NCBI RefSeq assembly: GCF_008370345.1 | Contig: NZ_VTUU01000012.1 | Location: forward strand, 1 to 64,000 | DNA: 64,000 nt | Source: Marinobacter salinexigens | Lineage (GTDB): Bacteria; Pseudomonadota; Gammaproteobacteria; Pseudomonadales; Oleiphilaceae | Reading direction: 5' to 3' | Shown: piece after piece, positions 19,087-29,765 of the stretch | Position numbering within the stretch: position 1 is the stretch's first letter | Layout: each line of letters begins with the position of its first letter | Notes under the pieces: model-generated | The model's input: only the letters and a program-made list of their open reading frames with translations | Told to the model about the DNA's origin: nothing | Database searches by the model: none | Position numbers and translations under genes: made by a program

Positions 19087-19956
19087 ATGGCTGCAATTAC
19101 CGCTGCAATGGTCAAAGAGCTCCGTGAGCGCACTGGCCTTGGCATGATGGAGTGCAAAAAAGCACTGGTTGAGGCTGACGGCAGTGTTGAAGCTGCAATC
19201 GAAGAGCTGCGTAAGTCTTCTGGTCTGAAAGCCGCCAAGAAAGCAGGTCGTACCGCTGCTGAAGGCGTTTCCCTGATCAAGATTTCTGATGACAACACCG
19301 TAGCCTTCATCCTGGAAGTGAACTCCGAGACCGACTTCGTTGCTCGTGATGACAACTTCCTGGCTTTTGCCCAGGACGTGCTGGATGCTGCCTTCGATAA
19401 AGGTGAAACCGACGTAGCCAAGCTGATGGAAGGCGATCTGGAGTCCAAGCGTGAGGCGCTGGTACAGAAGATCGGCGAAAACATCACTGTTCGTCGCGTT
19501 GTTAAGGTTGAAGGTCCGGTTGTTGGTGGCTACGTCCACAGCAACGCCAAGATCGCTTCCGTTGTGGCTCTGACTGCAGGTAATGCAGAAGTTGCTCGCG
19601 ACGTTGCCATGCACGCAGCGGCTGTTAACCCGCGCGTAGGCAAGCCGGAAGAAATGCCGGAAGAAGAGCTTGAGAAAGAAAAAGATATCATCAAGGCCCA
19701 GCCCGATATGGAAGGCAAGCCTGCTGAGATCGTTGAGAAAATGATGGGTGGCCGCATCAAGAAGTTCCTCAAGGAAAACAGCCTTGTTGAACAGCCATTC
19801 GTCAAGAATCCAGACCAGACTGTTGGTGAGCTGATCAAAGCCGCTGGTGGTGAGCTGGTTGGGTTTGTTCGCCTGGAAGTGGGCGAGGGCATTGAAAAAG
19901 AAGAAGTGGATTTCGCTGCTGAAGTGGCTGCTGCCGCTGGCACAGGCAAGGCCTGA
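19087..19956 (+). CDS. tsf: Elongation factor Ts
   Basis: A 289-residue EF-Ts, the nucleotide exchange factor for EF-Tu. The start is ATG 19087 ([20 protein letters not shown]), with AAGAGGA upstream; the open frame runs further 5' but that part is the rpsB-tsf leader. The N-terminal UBA-like module ([20 protein letters not shown]) and the [10 protein letters not shown] core that contacts EF-Tu are intact. Preferred codon use matches rpsB. Co-transcribed with rpsB, with a hairpin in the gap. Confidence 0.99.
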   Translation: MAAITAAMVKELRERTGLGMMECKKALVEADGSVEAAIEELRKSSGLKAAKKAGRTAAEGVSLIKISDDNTVAFILEVNSETDFVARDDNFLAFAQDVLDAAFDKGETDVAKLMEGDLESKREALVQKIGENITVRRVVKVEGPVVGGYVHSNAKIASVVALTAGNAEVARDVAMHAAAVNPRVGKPEEMPEEELEKEKDIIKAQPDMEGKPAEIVEKMMGGRIKKFLKENSLVEQPFVKNPDQTVGELIKAAGGELVGFVRLEVGEGIEKEEVDFAAEVAAAAGTGKA

Positions 19957-19968
19957 TCCTTTTCTTCC

Positions 19969-19994
19969 GGTACCGTTCGGTCTCGGACGGTACC
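19969..19994 (+). promoter_or_regulatory. Hairpin after tsf
   Basis: GGTACCGT (19969-19976) pairs with ACGGTACC (19987-19994) around a 10-base loop. There is no T-run, so it is probably an attenuator or mRNA 3'-end stabiliser just downstream of tsf. Confidence 0.55.
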
Positions 19995-20039
19995 ACCTGA
20001 GTCTGCCACGTCAGTCGGGTTTTCCCGGCTTTCGTGGCG

Positions 20040-20089
20040 GGCTTGTATCTGAGATACCCCTTTTGTGAGGAGTATGTCAGATACAAGCC
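20040..20089 (+). repeat. 13-base perfect inverted repeat upstream of pyrH
   Basis: GGCTTGTATCTGA (20040-20052) and TCAGATACAAGCC (20077-20089) are perfect reverse complements separated by 24 bases, 50 bases before the pyrH start. As RNA they would form a long stem in the pyrH leader; as DNA they could form a spaced operator. Nothing in the arms resembles a standard terminator. Confidence 0.75.
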
Positions 20090-20138
20090 TGACACGGGCT
20101 TTGAACGCCGTATACCAAAAGACGAAAAGGGGATCAGC

Positions 20139-20873
20139 ATGCCGACACCGACAAGTCCGAAAAACCAGCCCAGATACAAGCGTGTCCTCCTGAAGCTCAG
20201 TGGCGAAGCCCTGATGGGGGAACTTGATTTCGGTATTGATCCCAAAGTTCTGGACCGCATGGCTCTGGAAATCGGTGCTCTGGTGGGCATTGGTGTTCAG
20301 GTGGGTCTTGTCATCGGTGGTGGTAATCTGTTCCGGGGGGCTGCTCTCAGTCAGGCGGGGCTGGATCGTGTCACAGGTGACCACATGGGTATGCTGGCCA
20401 CGGTAATGAATGGTCTTGCCATGCGGGATGCCCTTGAGCGTTCAAATATCCGCACCCGCGTTATGTCCGCGATCCCCATGAGTGGCATTGTGGAGCACTA
20501 CGATCGCCGTCGCGCCGTTCGGGACCTGAAAGAAGGTGATGTGGTCATCTTCAGTGCTGGTACAGGTAACCCGTTCTTTACCACAGACTCTGCAGCCTGT
20601 CTTCGTGGCATTGAAATTGAAGCGGATGCAGTGCTCAAGGCAACTAAGGTTGATGGTGTTTACTCGGCAGATCCCAATCTTGATCCTACCGCAGAAAAGT
20701 ATGACCACCTGACCTATGATGAGGTTCTGGACAAGAAGCTGGGTGTTATGGATCTCACTGCGATCTGCCTGGCCAGAGATCACGGCATGCCCCTCCGGGT
20801 ATTCGATATGAATCAGGCTGGCGTACTGACGCGCATTGTTACCGGCGAAAAGGAAGGTACCCTGATCGAGTGA
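20139..20873 (+). CDS. pyrH: UMP kinase
   Basis: A 244-residue hexameric amino-acid-kinase-fold enzyme phosphorylating UMP. The start is ATG 20139 with AAGGGG upstream; the frame is open 5' but ATG 20139 gives the family length. Landmarks: [24 protein letters not shown] (GGGN loop), [31 protein letters not shown], and the C-terminal [12 protein letters not shown]. Lies between tsf and frr as in E. coli. Confidence 0.98.
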   Translation: MPTPTSPKNQPRYKRVLLKLSGEALMGELDFGIDPKVLDRMALEIGALVGIGVQVGLVIGGGNLFRGAALSQAGLDRVTGDHMGMLATVMNGLAMRDALERSNIRTRVMSAIPMSGIVEHYDRRRAVRDLKEGDVVIFSAGTGNPFFTTDSAACLRGIEIEADAVLKATKVDGVYSADPNLDPTAEKYDHLTYDEVLDKKLGVMDLTAICLARDHGMPLRVFDMNQAGVLTRIVTGEKEGTLIE

Positions 20874-20932
20874 TGGGGCTAGGCCAACAGGCCAATCCGA
20901 TAGAATCAGACGAACGAATTGAGGAAGCTGAC

Positions 20933-21490
20933 GTGATTGACGATATCAAAGCAGAAGCCGAGAAAAAAATGAAGAAGAGCCTTGAGGCTCTTGGCTCGGC
21001 GTTCAACAAAATCCGGACCGGTCGTGCACATCCGTCCATTCTGGACAGCGTGATGGTGAACTACTACGGCCAGGACACGCCGCTCAAGCAGGTTGCGAGC
21101 GTGACCGTCGAAGACAACCGTACCCTGGCAGTGTCTCCGTGGGAAAAGAACCTGGTTCCGACCATCGAAAAGGCCATCATGATGTCTGACCTGGGCCTGA
21201 ATCCGGCAACCAATGGTGACTTGATTCGTGTCCCGATGCCGATGCTGACCGAAGAAACCCGTCGGGAACTGGTCAAGCAGGCAAAAGCGGACGCTGAACA
21301 TGGTCGCGTTTCAATCCGGAATGCCCGTCGTGATGCCAACAGCATGATCAAGGAGCTGTTGAAGGAAAAGGAAATCACTGAAGACGACGAGCGTAAAGGA
21401 GAGGATGCTATCCAGAAGCTGACCGACCGCTACGTTGCTGAAGTCGAGACGATGCTGAAAGCCAAGGAAGAGGACCTGATGGCGGTCTGA
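20933..21490 (+). CDS. frr: Ribosome recycling factor
   Basis: A 185-residue RRF, the same length as in E. coli. The start is GTG 20933 (VIDDIKAEAEKKM), with GAGGA 8 bases upstream; the open frame overlaps pyrH further 5' but that extension is not family-like. The IRTGRAHPSILD segment and the conserved VPMPMLTEETR..LVK..K run are present. RRF splits post-termination ribosomes with EF-G. Confidence 0.98.
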   Translation: MIDDIKAEAEKKMKKSLEALGSAFNKIRTGRAHPSILDSVMVNYYGQDTPLKQVASVTVEDNRTLAVSPWEKNLVPTIEKAIMMSDLGLNPATNGDLIRVPMPMLTEETRRELVKQAKADAEHGRVSIRNARRDANSMIKELLKEKEITEDDERKGEDAIQKLTDRYVAEVETMLKAKEEDLMAV

Positions 21491-21560
21491 TCGCCAGGGT
21501 TGTCTTGCCAGTGAGATTGACGGCCGGTACAGAACCGGTACCGGCCGAGCAGGGGATTTC

Positions 21561-22337
21561 ATGACAGGAACTGTATCCGCAGATATTCCGGTGGCGGCAG
21601 AGAGTCGTCCCCGGCATGTGGCAATTATCATGGACGGTAATAACCGTTGGGCGAAGGCTCATCGGCTCAAGGGAGTGGCTGGTCACAAGGCTGGTGTGGG
21701 AGCAGTTCGGGCTGTTGTCGAAACCTGTGCCCGGGAAGGCGTTGAGGTATTGACTCTGTTCGCCTTCTCCAGCGAGAACTGGCGTCGCCCCAAAGATGAA
21801 GTGTCAGCGCTCATGCGCCTGTTTCTTTTCGCGCTGGAGAGGGAAGTCCGGAAGCTGCATCGCAATGGTATCCGGTTGAGAATTATCGGTGATCGCTCTG
21901 CTTTCAGTCCTGCCTTGCAGGAGCATATGGAAAAAGCTGAAGAGCTGACGCGCGACAATACGCGCATGACCCTCGTTATCGCTGCGAACTACGGTGGCCA
22001 TTGGGATATTACCCAGGCGACCCGGAAAGTGGCGGAACAGGTTCGGGAAGGCAAACTGGAACCCTCCGATATCACCGATGATCTCATTCAGGAACATCTG
22101 TGTATCGGTGATTTGCCAATGCCTGATCTGATGATCCGGACAGCCGGTGAACAGCGCATCAGCAACTTCATGCTCTGGCATCTGGCTTATACCGAATTCT
22201 ATTTTTCGCCGGTATTCTGGCCAGATTTCAAGGAAGAAGAAATGCATAAGGCACTGCAGGTATATTCCGGGCGTCAGCGTCGCTTTGGGCAGACTGATGA
22301 CCAGATCGCGGCTAAAGTGTCACTACAAGAACGATAA
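21561..22337 (+). CDS. uppS: Undecaprenyl diphosphate synthase
   Basis: A 258-residue cis-prenyltransferase that makes the C55 lipid carrier for peptidoglycan and O-antigen. Catalytic DGNNRWAK (the Asp of MDGNNRW) lies near residue 25, SSENWRRP near 75, and the substrate-binding R-x-x-x-E-x-R region is recognisable at LMIRTAGEQRISNFMLWHL. First gene of the uppS-cdsA-dxr-rseP series. Confidence 0.98.
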   Translation: MTGTVSADIPVAAESRPRHVAIIMDGNNRWAKAHRLKGVAGHKAGVGAVRAVVETCAREGVEVLTLFAFSSENWRRPKDEVSALMRLFLFALEREVRKLHRNGIRLRIIGDRSAFSPALQEHMEKAEELTRDNTRMTLVIAANYGGHWDITQATRKVAEQVREGKLEPSDITDDLIQEHLCIGDLPMPDLMIRTAGEQRISNFMLWHLAYTEFYFSPVFWPDFKEEEMHKALQVYSGRQRRFGQTDDQIAAKVSLQER

Positions 22338-22352
22338 GAAGCGATATTCACC

Positions 22353-23192
22353 GTGCTAAAAACTCGAATTATCACCGCCCTCATCCTGGCCCCCATCGCG
22401 ATCGGCGGTATTTTTTTTCTGCCACCACTCGGTTTTGCTCTTTTTACCGGTGTCATCATTTCCATTGGTGCCTGGGAATGGGCGAATATGTCCGGAATCT
22501 CCGGGCAGGGTGGACGCGTTGCCTATGGGGCTCTCGTAGCTGCCGTTCTCTACGGGTTGATCAACGTCCCTGCGGTGGAGGTTCTCTGGCTGTCTCTTGT
22601 ATGGTGGTTTCTCTGTTTCATGCTGGTCCGGAGTTACCCGAAAGGCTCTGAGAAATGGGGCGGTGTGCCGGCTCGGGCGATCATGGGGCTGTTTGTGTTG
22701 GTGCCTGCCTGGATAGGGCTGAATCACCTCCGTACCGGAGGCCTGAGTTTTGGTTCTATTGATAATAACCTGTTGCTGATCCTCTATGTTTTCTGCGTTG
22801 TCTGGGTGGCGGACATCGGGGCGTATTTCGCAGGGCGGGCGTTCGGCAAGGCAAAGCTCGCGCCTCGTGTAAGTCCGGGCAAGTCCTGGGCGGGCGTCTG
22901 GGGCGGTCTGGCTGCGGTGGGAGTGTTTGCCGCAGTGGCCAGCATGCTCGCCTCTGCAAGTGGTTCGGACACGCTTCTGCTGGTTGTCGCCAGCCTGATC
23001 ACCGGGTTGGTTTCTGTGTTGGGTGATCTGCTGGAGTCCATGCTCAAGCGCTTTAGGGGCATTAAAGACAGCAGTCAATTGTTGCCCGGTCACGGCGGCA
23101 TTATGGATAGGATTGACAGCCTGACTGCCGCCATCCCCGTGTTCGCACTCATTATTACCCAGCTAGGCTGGCTGACCAGCGGGCAGTGGTAA
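22353..23192 (+). CDS. cdsA: Phosphatidate cytidylyltransferase
   Basis: A 279-residue inner-membrane enzyme making CDP-diacylglycerol from phosphatidate and CTP. It has multiple hydrophobic helices from residue 4 onward and the family signature near the C-terminus (S-x-L-K-R-x4-K-D ... [12 protein letters not shown]). The SPGKSWAG motif is also present. Start GTG 22353 lies 15 bases after the uppS stop. Confidence 0.97.
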   Translation: MLKTRIITALILAPIAIGGIFFLPPLGFALFTGVIISIGAWEWANMSGISGQGGRVAYGALVAAVLYGLINVPAVEVLWLSLVWWFLCFMLVRSYPKGSEKWGGVPARAIMGLFVLVPAWIGLNHLRTGGLSFGSIDNNLLLILYVFCVVWVADIGAYFAGRAFGKAKLAPRVSPGKSWAGVWGGLAAVGVFAAVASMLASASGSDTLLLVVASLITGLVSVLGDLLESMLKRFRGIKDSSQLLPGHGGIMDRIDSLTAAIPVFALIITQLGWLTSGQW

Positions 23193-23194
23193 GC

Positions 23195-24379
23195 ATGTCT
23201 AAGCGTCACCTTACGATTCTCGGTGCTACCGGCTCCATCGGATTAAGCACTCTCGACGTTGTCCGTCGCCACCCGAATCGCTTTTCTGTTTACGCACTTA
23301 GTGCTGCTACCCGTGTTGAAGAACTGGCGGCTTTGTGCCGGGAATTTCATCCAAAGGTGGCAGTCATGGCGGACCCTGGGGCCGGTGGCGCTCTGGCGGA
23401 GCTGCTGGCAGATTTGCCGGATATCCGTGTTTTATCCGGTACTGAAGGCTTGTGTGAAGTCGCTTCAGATCCTGAAGCCGACACGGTCATGGCGTCCATT
23501 GTCGGAGCTGCCGGTTTGCAACCAACCCTGGCAGCGGTGCGGGCAGGGAAGCGGGTTTTGTTGGCGAACAAGGAAGCTCTGGTTATGTCCGGGCAGCTCT
23601 TCATGGATGCGGTAGCGGAGTCCGGAGCGGAATTGTTGCCGATCGACTCCGAACACAATGCCATGTTCCAGTGTATGCCAGCGGACAAGATTCGGGACCC
23701 TGAAGCGGCCGGAATTACCCGCATCCTGCTAACTGCTTCGGGTGGCCCCTTTCGGAACCACAGTGCTGAGGCATTGAGGTCGGTATCTCCAGACGAGGCA
23801 TGCGCCCATCCGAACTGGTCCATGGGGCGCAAGATTTCGGTAGATTCGGCCACCCTGATGAATAAGGGGCTTGAACTGATCGAGGCGTGCTGGTTATTCA
23901 ACAGCAAGCCCGACAACATCGAAGTCCATGTGCACCCGGAGAGCATTATTCACTCCATGGTCGAGTATGCCGATGGTTCGGTTCTCGCCCAGATGGGTAG
24001 CCCGGATATGCGTACGCCAATTGCCAACGGCCTGGCCTGGCCCGAGCGTATTGATGCCGGGGTACCGTCTCTGGATTTGTTCACCATAGGGCAGTTTAAT
24101 TTTGAGCGGCCGGACCTGGTTCGATTTCCGTGCCTGCGACTGGCTGCAGAAGCATTTGAATGGGGGGGTACCGCTCCCGCGGTGTTGAATGCAGCCAATG
24201 AAGTGGCAGTAGCAGCTTTTCTCGACGGTAACCTGTGTTTTACGGATATCCCCGTTATCATAGAGCGGACGCTGGCGACTATCACCGTCGCCCCAGCGGA
24301 CAGCTTCGAGACCATTCTGGCCAAAGATGCCGAAGCCCGGGAGTGCGCGCGGGAACAGATCGACCTGCTGCCTGTCTGA
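23195..24379 (+). CDS. dxr: 1-deoxy-D-xylulose 5-phosphate reductoisomerase
   Basis: A 394-residue NADPH-dependent enzyme of the MEP isoprenoid pathway. The Rossmann motif [13 protein letters not shown] opens the protein, followed by [12 protein letters not shown], the metal-binding [12 protein letters not shown] (Asp, Glu), [25 protein letters not shown] region and [16 protein letters not shown] 23195 is chosen because it is 3 bases after the cdsA stop and precedes [12 protein letters not shown]. Supplies precursors for the UppS reaction encoded next door. Confidence 0.98.
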   Translation: MSKRHLTILGATGSIGLSTLDVVRRHPNRFSVYALSAATRVEELAALCREFHPKVAVMADPGAGGALAELLADLPDIRVLSGTEGLCEVASDPEADTVMASIVGAAGLQPTLAAVRAGKRVLLANKEALVMSGQLFMDAVAESGAELLPIDSEHNAMFQCMPADKIRDPEAAGITRILLTASGGPFRNHSAEALRSVSPDEACAHPNWSMGRKISVDSATLMNKGLELIEACWLFNSKPDNIEVHVHPESIIHSMVEYADGSVLAQMGSPDMRTPIANGLAWPERIDAGVPSLDLFTIGQFNFERPDLVRFPCLRLAAEAFEWGGTAPAVLNAANEVAVAAFLDGNLCFTDIPVIIERTLATITVAPADSFETILAKDAEARECAREQIDLLPV

Positions 24380-24427
24380 TATATCTGACCGATCCCCGGC
24401 CGGTTTCAGCCATCAATCGGAAAATCT

Positions 24428-25777
24428 ATGCAGATTATTGAAAGCATACTGGCGCTTGCATTAACCCTGGGCATACTCGTGACGTTGCACGAATATGGCC
24501 ATTTCTGGGTAGCCCGCCGGTGTGGTGTTAGGGTTTTACGGTTTTCTGTAGGCTTCGGGAAGCCGTTGTTTTCCTGGTATGACCGCCACGGTACCGAGTT
24601 CGCTGTTGCTGCCATTCCTCTGGGTGGTTACGTCAAGATGCTTGACGAGCGTGAGGGGCCGGTTCCTGACGATCTCCGGCATCAGGCTTTTACTTCAAAA
24701 CCTCCTTCCCAGCGTATCGCCATTGCGGCGGCAGGCCCTATTGCCAATTTCCTGTTTGCTATCTTTGCCTACTGGCTCTTGAGTGTTGTGGGTGTCTCTT
24801 ACGTTGCGCCCGTTGTAGGTGAGGTGGCCCCGGATTCAGTGGCCGAGCGGGTGGGGCTGGAACATGGCATGGAAATCCATGCGGTTGACGGTCATCAGGT
24901 CAGCTCCTGGCGGGATGTGAACATGCGGTTGCTGGAACGTGCCGGAGAGCATGGCACAGTGACCTTTGAAATTTCTGACAATGGCGTCCGTGGTGGTATA
25001 GCGGGTGAGCTGGGTGGTTGGATGCTCAGTGACGATACCCCCGATCCTCTGGGTGAATTTGGTATCACGCCCTGGCGGCCCGATATACCTGCTATCCTGG
25101 GGCAGATTACCGAAGGTGGCCGTGCAGAGCTTGCCGGGCTGTTGGCTGGTGATCAGGTTATTACTTTGGACGGTCAGCCGGTTAAGGACTGGTTTGATCT
25201 GGTCGACCATGTGCGAAATTCGCCAGAACAGGCCATGACTCTTACCGTAGTCAGAAACGGTTCCGAGCAGTCGGTTTCTGTAACGCCTGAATCCCGGACG
25301 CTGGATAATGGTGAAGTGATTGGGTTCGTGGGCGCGGGTGTAGAGCCCGTTACATGGCCTGAAGATCTGCTTCGGGAAGCCCGGTATGGCCCGTTTGCGG
25401 CGATTCCCCGGGCAATTAATGAAACCTGGGCGGACACTCGGCTGACCCTGGTGGCAATCAAAAAAATGGTGACAGGATTGCTGTCACCCAGCAATCTTAG
25501 CGGCCCTATCACTATTGCCAAGGTCGCTGAAGCCAGTGTCAGCTCCGGTTTTGAGGATTTTGTCCGATTCCTCGCATACCTCAGCGTCAGTCTTGGCGTG
25601 CTTAATCTGTTGCCTGTGCCTGTTCTGGATGGTGGTCACATTGTGTATTACACCATTGAGGCCATTCGCCGGAAGCCACTGTCAGAAGCGGCTCAGGCGC
25701 TAGGATTACGAATTGGTATGGCATTGATCCTTACATTAATGGTGTTTGCTCTTTACAACGACCTGATGCGGTTGTGA
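24428..25777 (+). CDS. rseP: Site-2 protease RseP
   Basis: A 449-residue inner-membrane zinc protease that cleaves RseA during the sigma-E envelope stress response. The zinc site HEYGH is in the first helix (about residues 20-24), the second metal motif LNLLPVPVLDGGH is near the C-terminus, and two PDZ modules lie between (around VVGEVAPDSVAERVG and ITEGGRAELAGLLAGDQV). It is placed immediately before bamA, linking stress signalling with outer-membrane assembly. Confidence 0.97.
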   Translation: MQIIESILALALTLGILVTLHEYGHFWVARRCGVRVLRFSVGFGKPLFSWYDRHGTEFAVAAIPLGGYVKMLDEREGPVPDDLRHQAFTSKPPSQRIAIAAAGPIANFLFAIFAYWLLSVVGVSYVAPVVGEVAPDSVAERVGLEHGMEIHAVDGHQVSSWRDVNMRLLERAGEHGTVTFEISDNGVRGGIAGELGGWMLSDDTPDPLGEFGITPWRPDIPAILGQITEGGRAELAGLLAGDQVITLDGQPVKDWFDLVDHVRNSPEQAMTLTVVRNGSEQSVSVTPESRTLDNGEVIGFVGAGVEPVTWPEDLLREARYGPFAAIPRAINETWADTRLTLVAIKKMVTGLLSPSNLSGPITIAKVAEASVSSGFEDFVRFLAYLSVSLGVLNLLPVPVLDGGHIVYYTIEAIRRKPLSEAAQALGLRIGMALILTLMVFALYNDLMRL

Positions 25778-25821
25778 GAATTGCGGGCTCCTTACGCGCA
25801 TTAACCAGGCGAAATATTTTA

Positions 25822-28140
25822 ATGAGACGTTCTCTCCTAAGTGTAGCCGTTGGCCTCGCTGTTGCCTTGACCGGTATGAAGCCAGCGCTTGCGGATGAAT
25901 TCACGGTTGCGGATATCGAAGTAGAAGGCCTGCAAAGGGTCTCGGCAGGCACCGTATTTTCAGCCTTCCCGGTCAATATCGGCGAGGAAGTCGATGGTGG
26001 GCAGTTAGCGGATGCGATCAAGACGCTGTTTCGTACAGGGCTGTTTACCGATATCAAGGCGAGCAGGGATGATGGTGTACTGATCCTGTCTGTTCTTGAG
26101 CGGCCATCGATCAGCGACATCGAAATTGAAGGCAACAAGAACATCGAAACCGACATGCTGATGGATGCGCTCTCCGGAGCTGGTCTTCAGGAAGGTCAGG
26201 TATTCCGGCGTGCAACTCTGGAACGCCTGGAACTGGAGATTCTGCGCTCCTACATTGCCCAGGGGCGCTACAACGCCCGGGTAAAGGCCACCGCTGAGGA
26301 GTTGCCGAGGAATCGGGTCTCCATTCGTCTGGATATCAATGAAGGCTCTGTGGCCGCAATCCATCACATCAATATTGTCGGCAACGAAGAGTACAGCGAT
26401 GAAGAATTGCTGGACCTGTTCGAGCTGCAGACTACCAGTTGGTGGAACTCTATAACCAGTTCGGATAAATATGCCCGTGAGCGTCTGAGTGGCGATCTCG
26501 AAACCCTGCGTTCTTTCTATCTCGACCGGGGATATCTGGATTTCAATGTGGAGTCCAGCCAGGTTTCCATCTCGCCGGACAAGCAACAGGTGTTCATCGC
26601 GATTGCTCTTGAAGAAGGACCTCAGTACACCATTTCTGAGGTTAATCTTCGGGGCGACCTGATTGTCGGAGAAGAAGAGCTGCGCAAGTTCATTCCCGTC
26701 AAGGAAGGTGATGTGTTCTCCCGAGCGCAGATGACCGCCATTTCGGAGGCGCTGGCATTCCGACTGGGGCGTGAAGGGTACGCATTTGCCAATGTTAATG
26801 CGGTACCTCAGCCTGGTGAAGATAACACCGCCGCCGTGACGTTCTACGTTGAACCGGGTAAGCGGGCTTATGTACGCCGCATTAATTTTGAAGGCAACGT
26901 CTCTACCCGCGATGATGTTCTGCGTCAGGAAATGACTCAGATGGAAGGCGGAATCGCGTCATCTGACCGGATTGAGTTCTCCAAGACGCGCCTTGAGCGC
27001 CTTGGCTTCTTCAAGAACGTAAACGTTGAAACTGTCCCGGTACCCGGGACTGATGATCTGGTTGATGTGAATTACACCGTTGAGGAACAGCCCACCGGCA
27101 GTCTGTCTGCCTCTGTGGGTTTTTCCCAGGATTCAGGTGTCATCCTCGGCGCCAACGTGTCGGAAAACAACTTCTTTGGTTCCGGCAAGCGGGTGTCGTT
27201 CGGGGTTAATGTCAGCGATTCCGTCAAAAGCGCCAACGTTTCCTATCTGGATCCCTATTACACCGTTGATGGCGTCAGCCGGGGCTTTAGCCTGTTTGCC
27301 AGGGAGACGGACTATGAGGACGAAGATATCTCATCCTACCTGCTTGATGAGTATGGTGGCAGGCTTACCTTCGGCTATCCGATTGACAATATAACCCGGT
27401 TGAATTTTGGTGCGGGATATACCCGGTCGGTAATTCAGGAAGGCTACTACACCGCAGTAGAAGTTACCGATTTCATCGAAGAAGAAGGCGACTCCTTTGA
27501 CAACTACTTCCTGTTCGGTAGTTGGAAACGCAGCACCCTGAACCGGGGAGTTCTGCCGACTGATGGTTACAGTCACTCACTGTCGCTTGATGTCGCGGTT
27601 CCGGGCAGCGATCTCACTTTCTATAAAGTAACCCATAAAACAGACTTCTATTACCCGATTACCGACTCCGGACGTTGGGTGGTGAGGGCGCGTACGGATA
27701 TCGGCTATGGTGATGGCTACGGTGATCGCACCCAAATGCCGTTCTACGAGCATTTCTACGCCGGTGGCTATGGATCTGTTCGCGGCTACGAGGCAAACTC
27801 TCTGGGCCTGAGAGCGACCAACAACGCCAACGACCTGTCTGATCCTGATCCCTTTGGTGGTAACCTTCTCACCGAGGGAAGTCTCGAGCTGATTTTCCCA
27901 ACGCCGTTTGCAGGTGATACCCGTTCAATGCGGACGGCCTTCTTCCTGGATGGCGGTCAGGTATTTGATACCGAGCGTGGATTTGATCCGGAGTTGGGCG
28001 AGGTCCGTTTGTCCGCAGGTATTGGCTTCCAGTGGATAACAGCTGTAGGCCCGCTGGCTTTCAGTCTGGCCAAACCACTTAATAACAAGTCTGGTGATGA
28101 TACTCAGGTATTCCAGTTCTCTCTGGGCCAGACATTCTGA
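25822..28140 (+). CDS. bamA: Outer membrane protein assembly factor BamA
   Basis: A 772-residue Omp85 protein. The signal peptide is MRRSLLSVAVGLAVALTG...ALA. Five POTRA domains follow (about residues 25-410), then a 16-strand barrel with a VRGYE motif (SVRGYEANSLG) and a C-terminal phenylalanine (SLGQTF). ATG 25822 is used because it begins a proper signal peptide; upstream in-frame codons overlap rseP. It folds outer-membrane proteins with the other Bam subunits. Length is close to the 800-residue norm. Confidence 0.98.
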   Translation: MRRSLLSVAVGLAVALTGMKPALADEFTVADIEVEGLQRVSAGTVFSAFPVNIGEEVDGGQLADAIKTLFRTGLFTDIKASRDDGVLILSVLERPSISDIEIEGNKNIETDMLMDALSGAGLQEGQVFRRATLERLELEILRSYIAQGRYNARVKATAEELPRNRVSIRLDINEGSVAAIHHINIVGNEEYSDEELLDLFELQTTSWWNSITSSDKYARERLSGDLETLRSFYLDRGYLDFNVESSQVSISPDKQQVFIAIALEEGPQYTISEVNLRGDLIVGEEELRKFIPVKEGDVFSRAQMTAISEALAFRLGREGYAFANVNAVPQPGEDNTAAVTFYVEPGKRAYVRRINFEGNVSTRDDVLRQEMTQMEGGIASSDRIEFSKTRLERLGFFKNVNVETVPVPGTDDLVDVNYTVEEQPTGSLSASVGFSQDSGVILGANVSENNFFGSGKRVSFGVNVSDSVKSANVSYLDPYYTVDGVSRGFSLFARETDYEDEDISSYLLDEYGGRLTFGYPIDNITRLNFGAGYTRSVIQEGYYTAVEVTDFIEEEGDSFDNYFLFGSWKRSTLNRGVLPTDGYSHSLSLDVAVPGSDLTFYKVTHKTDFYYPITDSGRWVVRARTDIGYGDGYGDRTQMPFYEHFYAGGYGSVRGYEANSLGLRATNNANDLSDPDPFGGNLLTEGSLELIFPTPFAGDTRSMRTAFFLDGGQVFDTERGFDPELGEVRLSAGIGFQWITAVGPLAFSLAKPLNNKSGDDTQVFQFSLGQTF

Positions 28141-28184
28141 TACACGATTATAAAAAAGAACGAATGAAACAAAGGAGAAATCCC

Positions 28185-28682
28185 ATGTCCCGCTTTTCAG
28201 TAATTGTTGCAGCTGTGATGATGGCGCTTGCTGTCCCGGCGGCCGCCGAAACTCGCATTGGTGTGGTTGATCTGCGCCAGGCTTTGTTCTCGTCGGATGA
28301 CGCCAAGAGCTTCAGCGAAACCCTTCAGAAGGATTTCGCCGGGGATGAAGCCAAGGTCCGGGATGCGCAGGAAGCTGCGCGCAAGCTTCAGGAAAGGCTT
28401 GAGAAAGATGGCGCCATGATGAATGAAAGTGAGCGTAACAAGTTGGCTGGAGAGTTCCAGGAGAAGGTCAAAGAGTTCAATTTCCTCAAGCAGCGTCTGG
28501 ATGCCACGGTCGCTCAGCGTAAGCAGGAATTTCTTGAGGGCGCTCGCCCGGAAGTGGATGCAGCGGTCAAGGAACTCATGGAAGAAAACGATCTTGACCT
28601 GATTCTTCCCAGCGAAGCTGTTGTTTACGTCAAGCCGGAAATGAACCTTACACCACAGCTGCTGGAAAAACTTAACCGCTAA
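28185..28682 (+). CDS. skp: Periplasmic chaperone Skp/OmpH
   Basis: A 165-residue periplasmic chaperone for unfolded outer-membrane proteins. Signal peptide MSRFSVIVAAVMMALAVPAAA, then the RIGVVDLRQALFSSD strand and a long coiled-coil tentacle region (about 45-120), closing with the LDLILPSEAVVYV strand. ATG 28185 (AAAGGAG upstream) gives the proper signal peptide. Typical bamA-skp-lpxD position. Confidence 0.96.
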   Translation: MSRFSVIVAAVMMALAVPAAAETRIGVVDLRQALFSSDDAKSFSETLQKDFAGDEAKVRDAQEAARKLQERLEKDGAMMNESERNKLAGEFQEKVKEFNFLKQRLDATVAQRKQEFLEGARPEVDAAVKELMEENDLDLILPSEAVVYVKPEMNLTPQLLEKLNR

Positions 28683-28728
28683 CAAATCAGGGGTTCCCCG
28701 GCCCCGGAATGCAGTGCAGGAGAGTGTC

Positions 28729-29754
28729 ATGACAGAAAGGTCCTATCGGCTGATTGAAATTGCCGAAGCACTGGGAGCCGAACTCCGGGGGGATCCCGAA
28801 ATCCGTGTTCGCGGTCTTGCCACATTGCAGGCTGCGTGCCCGGATCAGATCAGCTTTCTGGCCAATCCATCCTACGCAAAATACCTGGACGATACCCGGG
28901 CAGCGGCGGTCATTGTGTCGCCATCAGCTGCTGTCAACGCCCCTACCAATGTCCTGTTATTGGATAACCCGTACCTGGGCTATGCTCATCTGAGTCACTG
29001 GTTTAATCCAGAGCCTGTCGCCAGGCCGGGTGTTCATCCCAGTGCTGTTGTAGATGACGGTGCAACTGTGTCGGATAGTGCCAGCATCGGTCCCAATGTG
29101 GTGATAGAATCCGGCGCGGATATCGGTGACCGGGTTGTGATTGGTGCGGGTGCGGTCATTGGCGCACGAACCAGCGTTGGCGCGGGAACCGTTATTCGTC
29201 CGCGAGTGACTCTCGCCCATGACGTCGTTGTGGGGCAGCGGTGCCATATTCTGAGCGGCGCGGTGATTGGCTCGGATGGGTTTGGCTTCGCGAATGAGAA
29301 AGGCGTGTGGCACAGGATCGCCCAGTTGGGGCGTGTTGTGCTTGGCGACGATGTTGAAGTAGGCGCGAATACCACTATCGACCGTGGTGCCTTGGACGAC
29401 ACCGTCATTGGCAATGGAGTGAAGCTGGATAATCTGATCCAGATTGCTCACAACGTGCAGATTGGCGATCACAGCGCCATGGCTGCGATGGTCGGCATAG
29501 CCGGCAGTACCCGTGTTGGACGCCACTGTGTATTCGGTGGAGCTTCCGGAGTGGCGGGCCATCTTGAGATTGCAGACCAGGTTCACCTGACTGGCATGAC
29601 GCTGGTTACCGGTGATATCCGTGAACCGGGAGTTTACTCTTCCGGCACCAGTGCGGATACCAACCGGCAATGGCGCAAGAATGCCGTGCGATTCCGCCAG
29701 CTGGACGTGCTCGCGCGGCGAATCAAGGAACTGGAAAAGAAATTAGAGGGCTGA
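28729..29754 (+). CDS. lpxD: UDP-3-O-acylglucosamine N-acyltransferase
   Basis: A 341-residue trimeric acyltransferase adding the second 3-hydroxyacyl chain to UDP-3-O-acylglucosamine in lipid A synthesis. N-terminal uridine-binding domain, then many hexapeptide repeats of a left-handed beta-helix ([22 protein letters not shown]...), with the catalytic His in [14 protein letters not shown] 28729 follows AGGAGAG. The 3' end has a short helical extension ([12 protein letters not shown]). Confidence 0.97.
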   Translation: MTERSYRLIEIAEALGAELRGDPEIRVRGLATLQAACPDQISFLANPSYAKYLDDTRAAAVIVSPSAAVNAPTNVLLLDNPYLGYAHLSHWFNPEPVARPGVHPSAVVDDGATVSDSASIGPNVVIESGADIGDRVVIGAGAVIGARTSVGAGTVIRPRVTLAHDVVVGQRCHILSGAVIGSDGFGFANEKGVWHRIAQLGRVVLGDDVEVGANTTIDRGALDDTVIGNGVKLDNLIQIAHNVQIGDHSAMAAMVGIAGSTRVGRHCVFGGASGVAGHLEIADQVHLTGMTLVTGDIREPGVYSSGTSADTNRQWRKNAVRFRQLDVLARRIKELEKKLEG

Positions 29755-29765
29755 GGCCGATCAAC

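Noticed and set aside
22356..23093. Minus-strand open frame of 245 codons over cdsA.
   Set aside because: Shadow of a certain membrane enzyme; composition is proline/histidine-rich from antisense reading.
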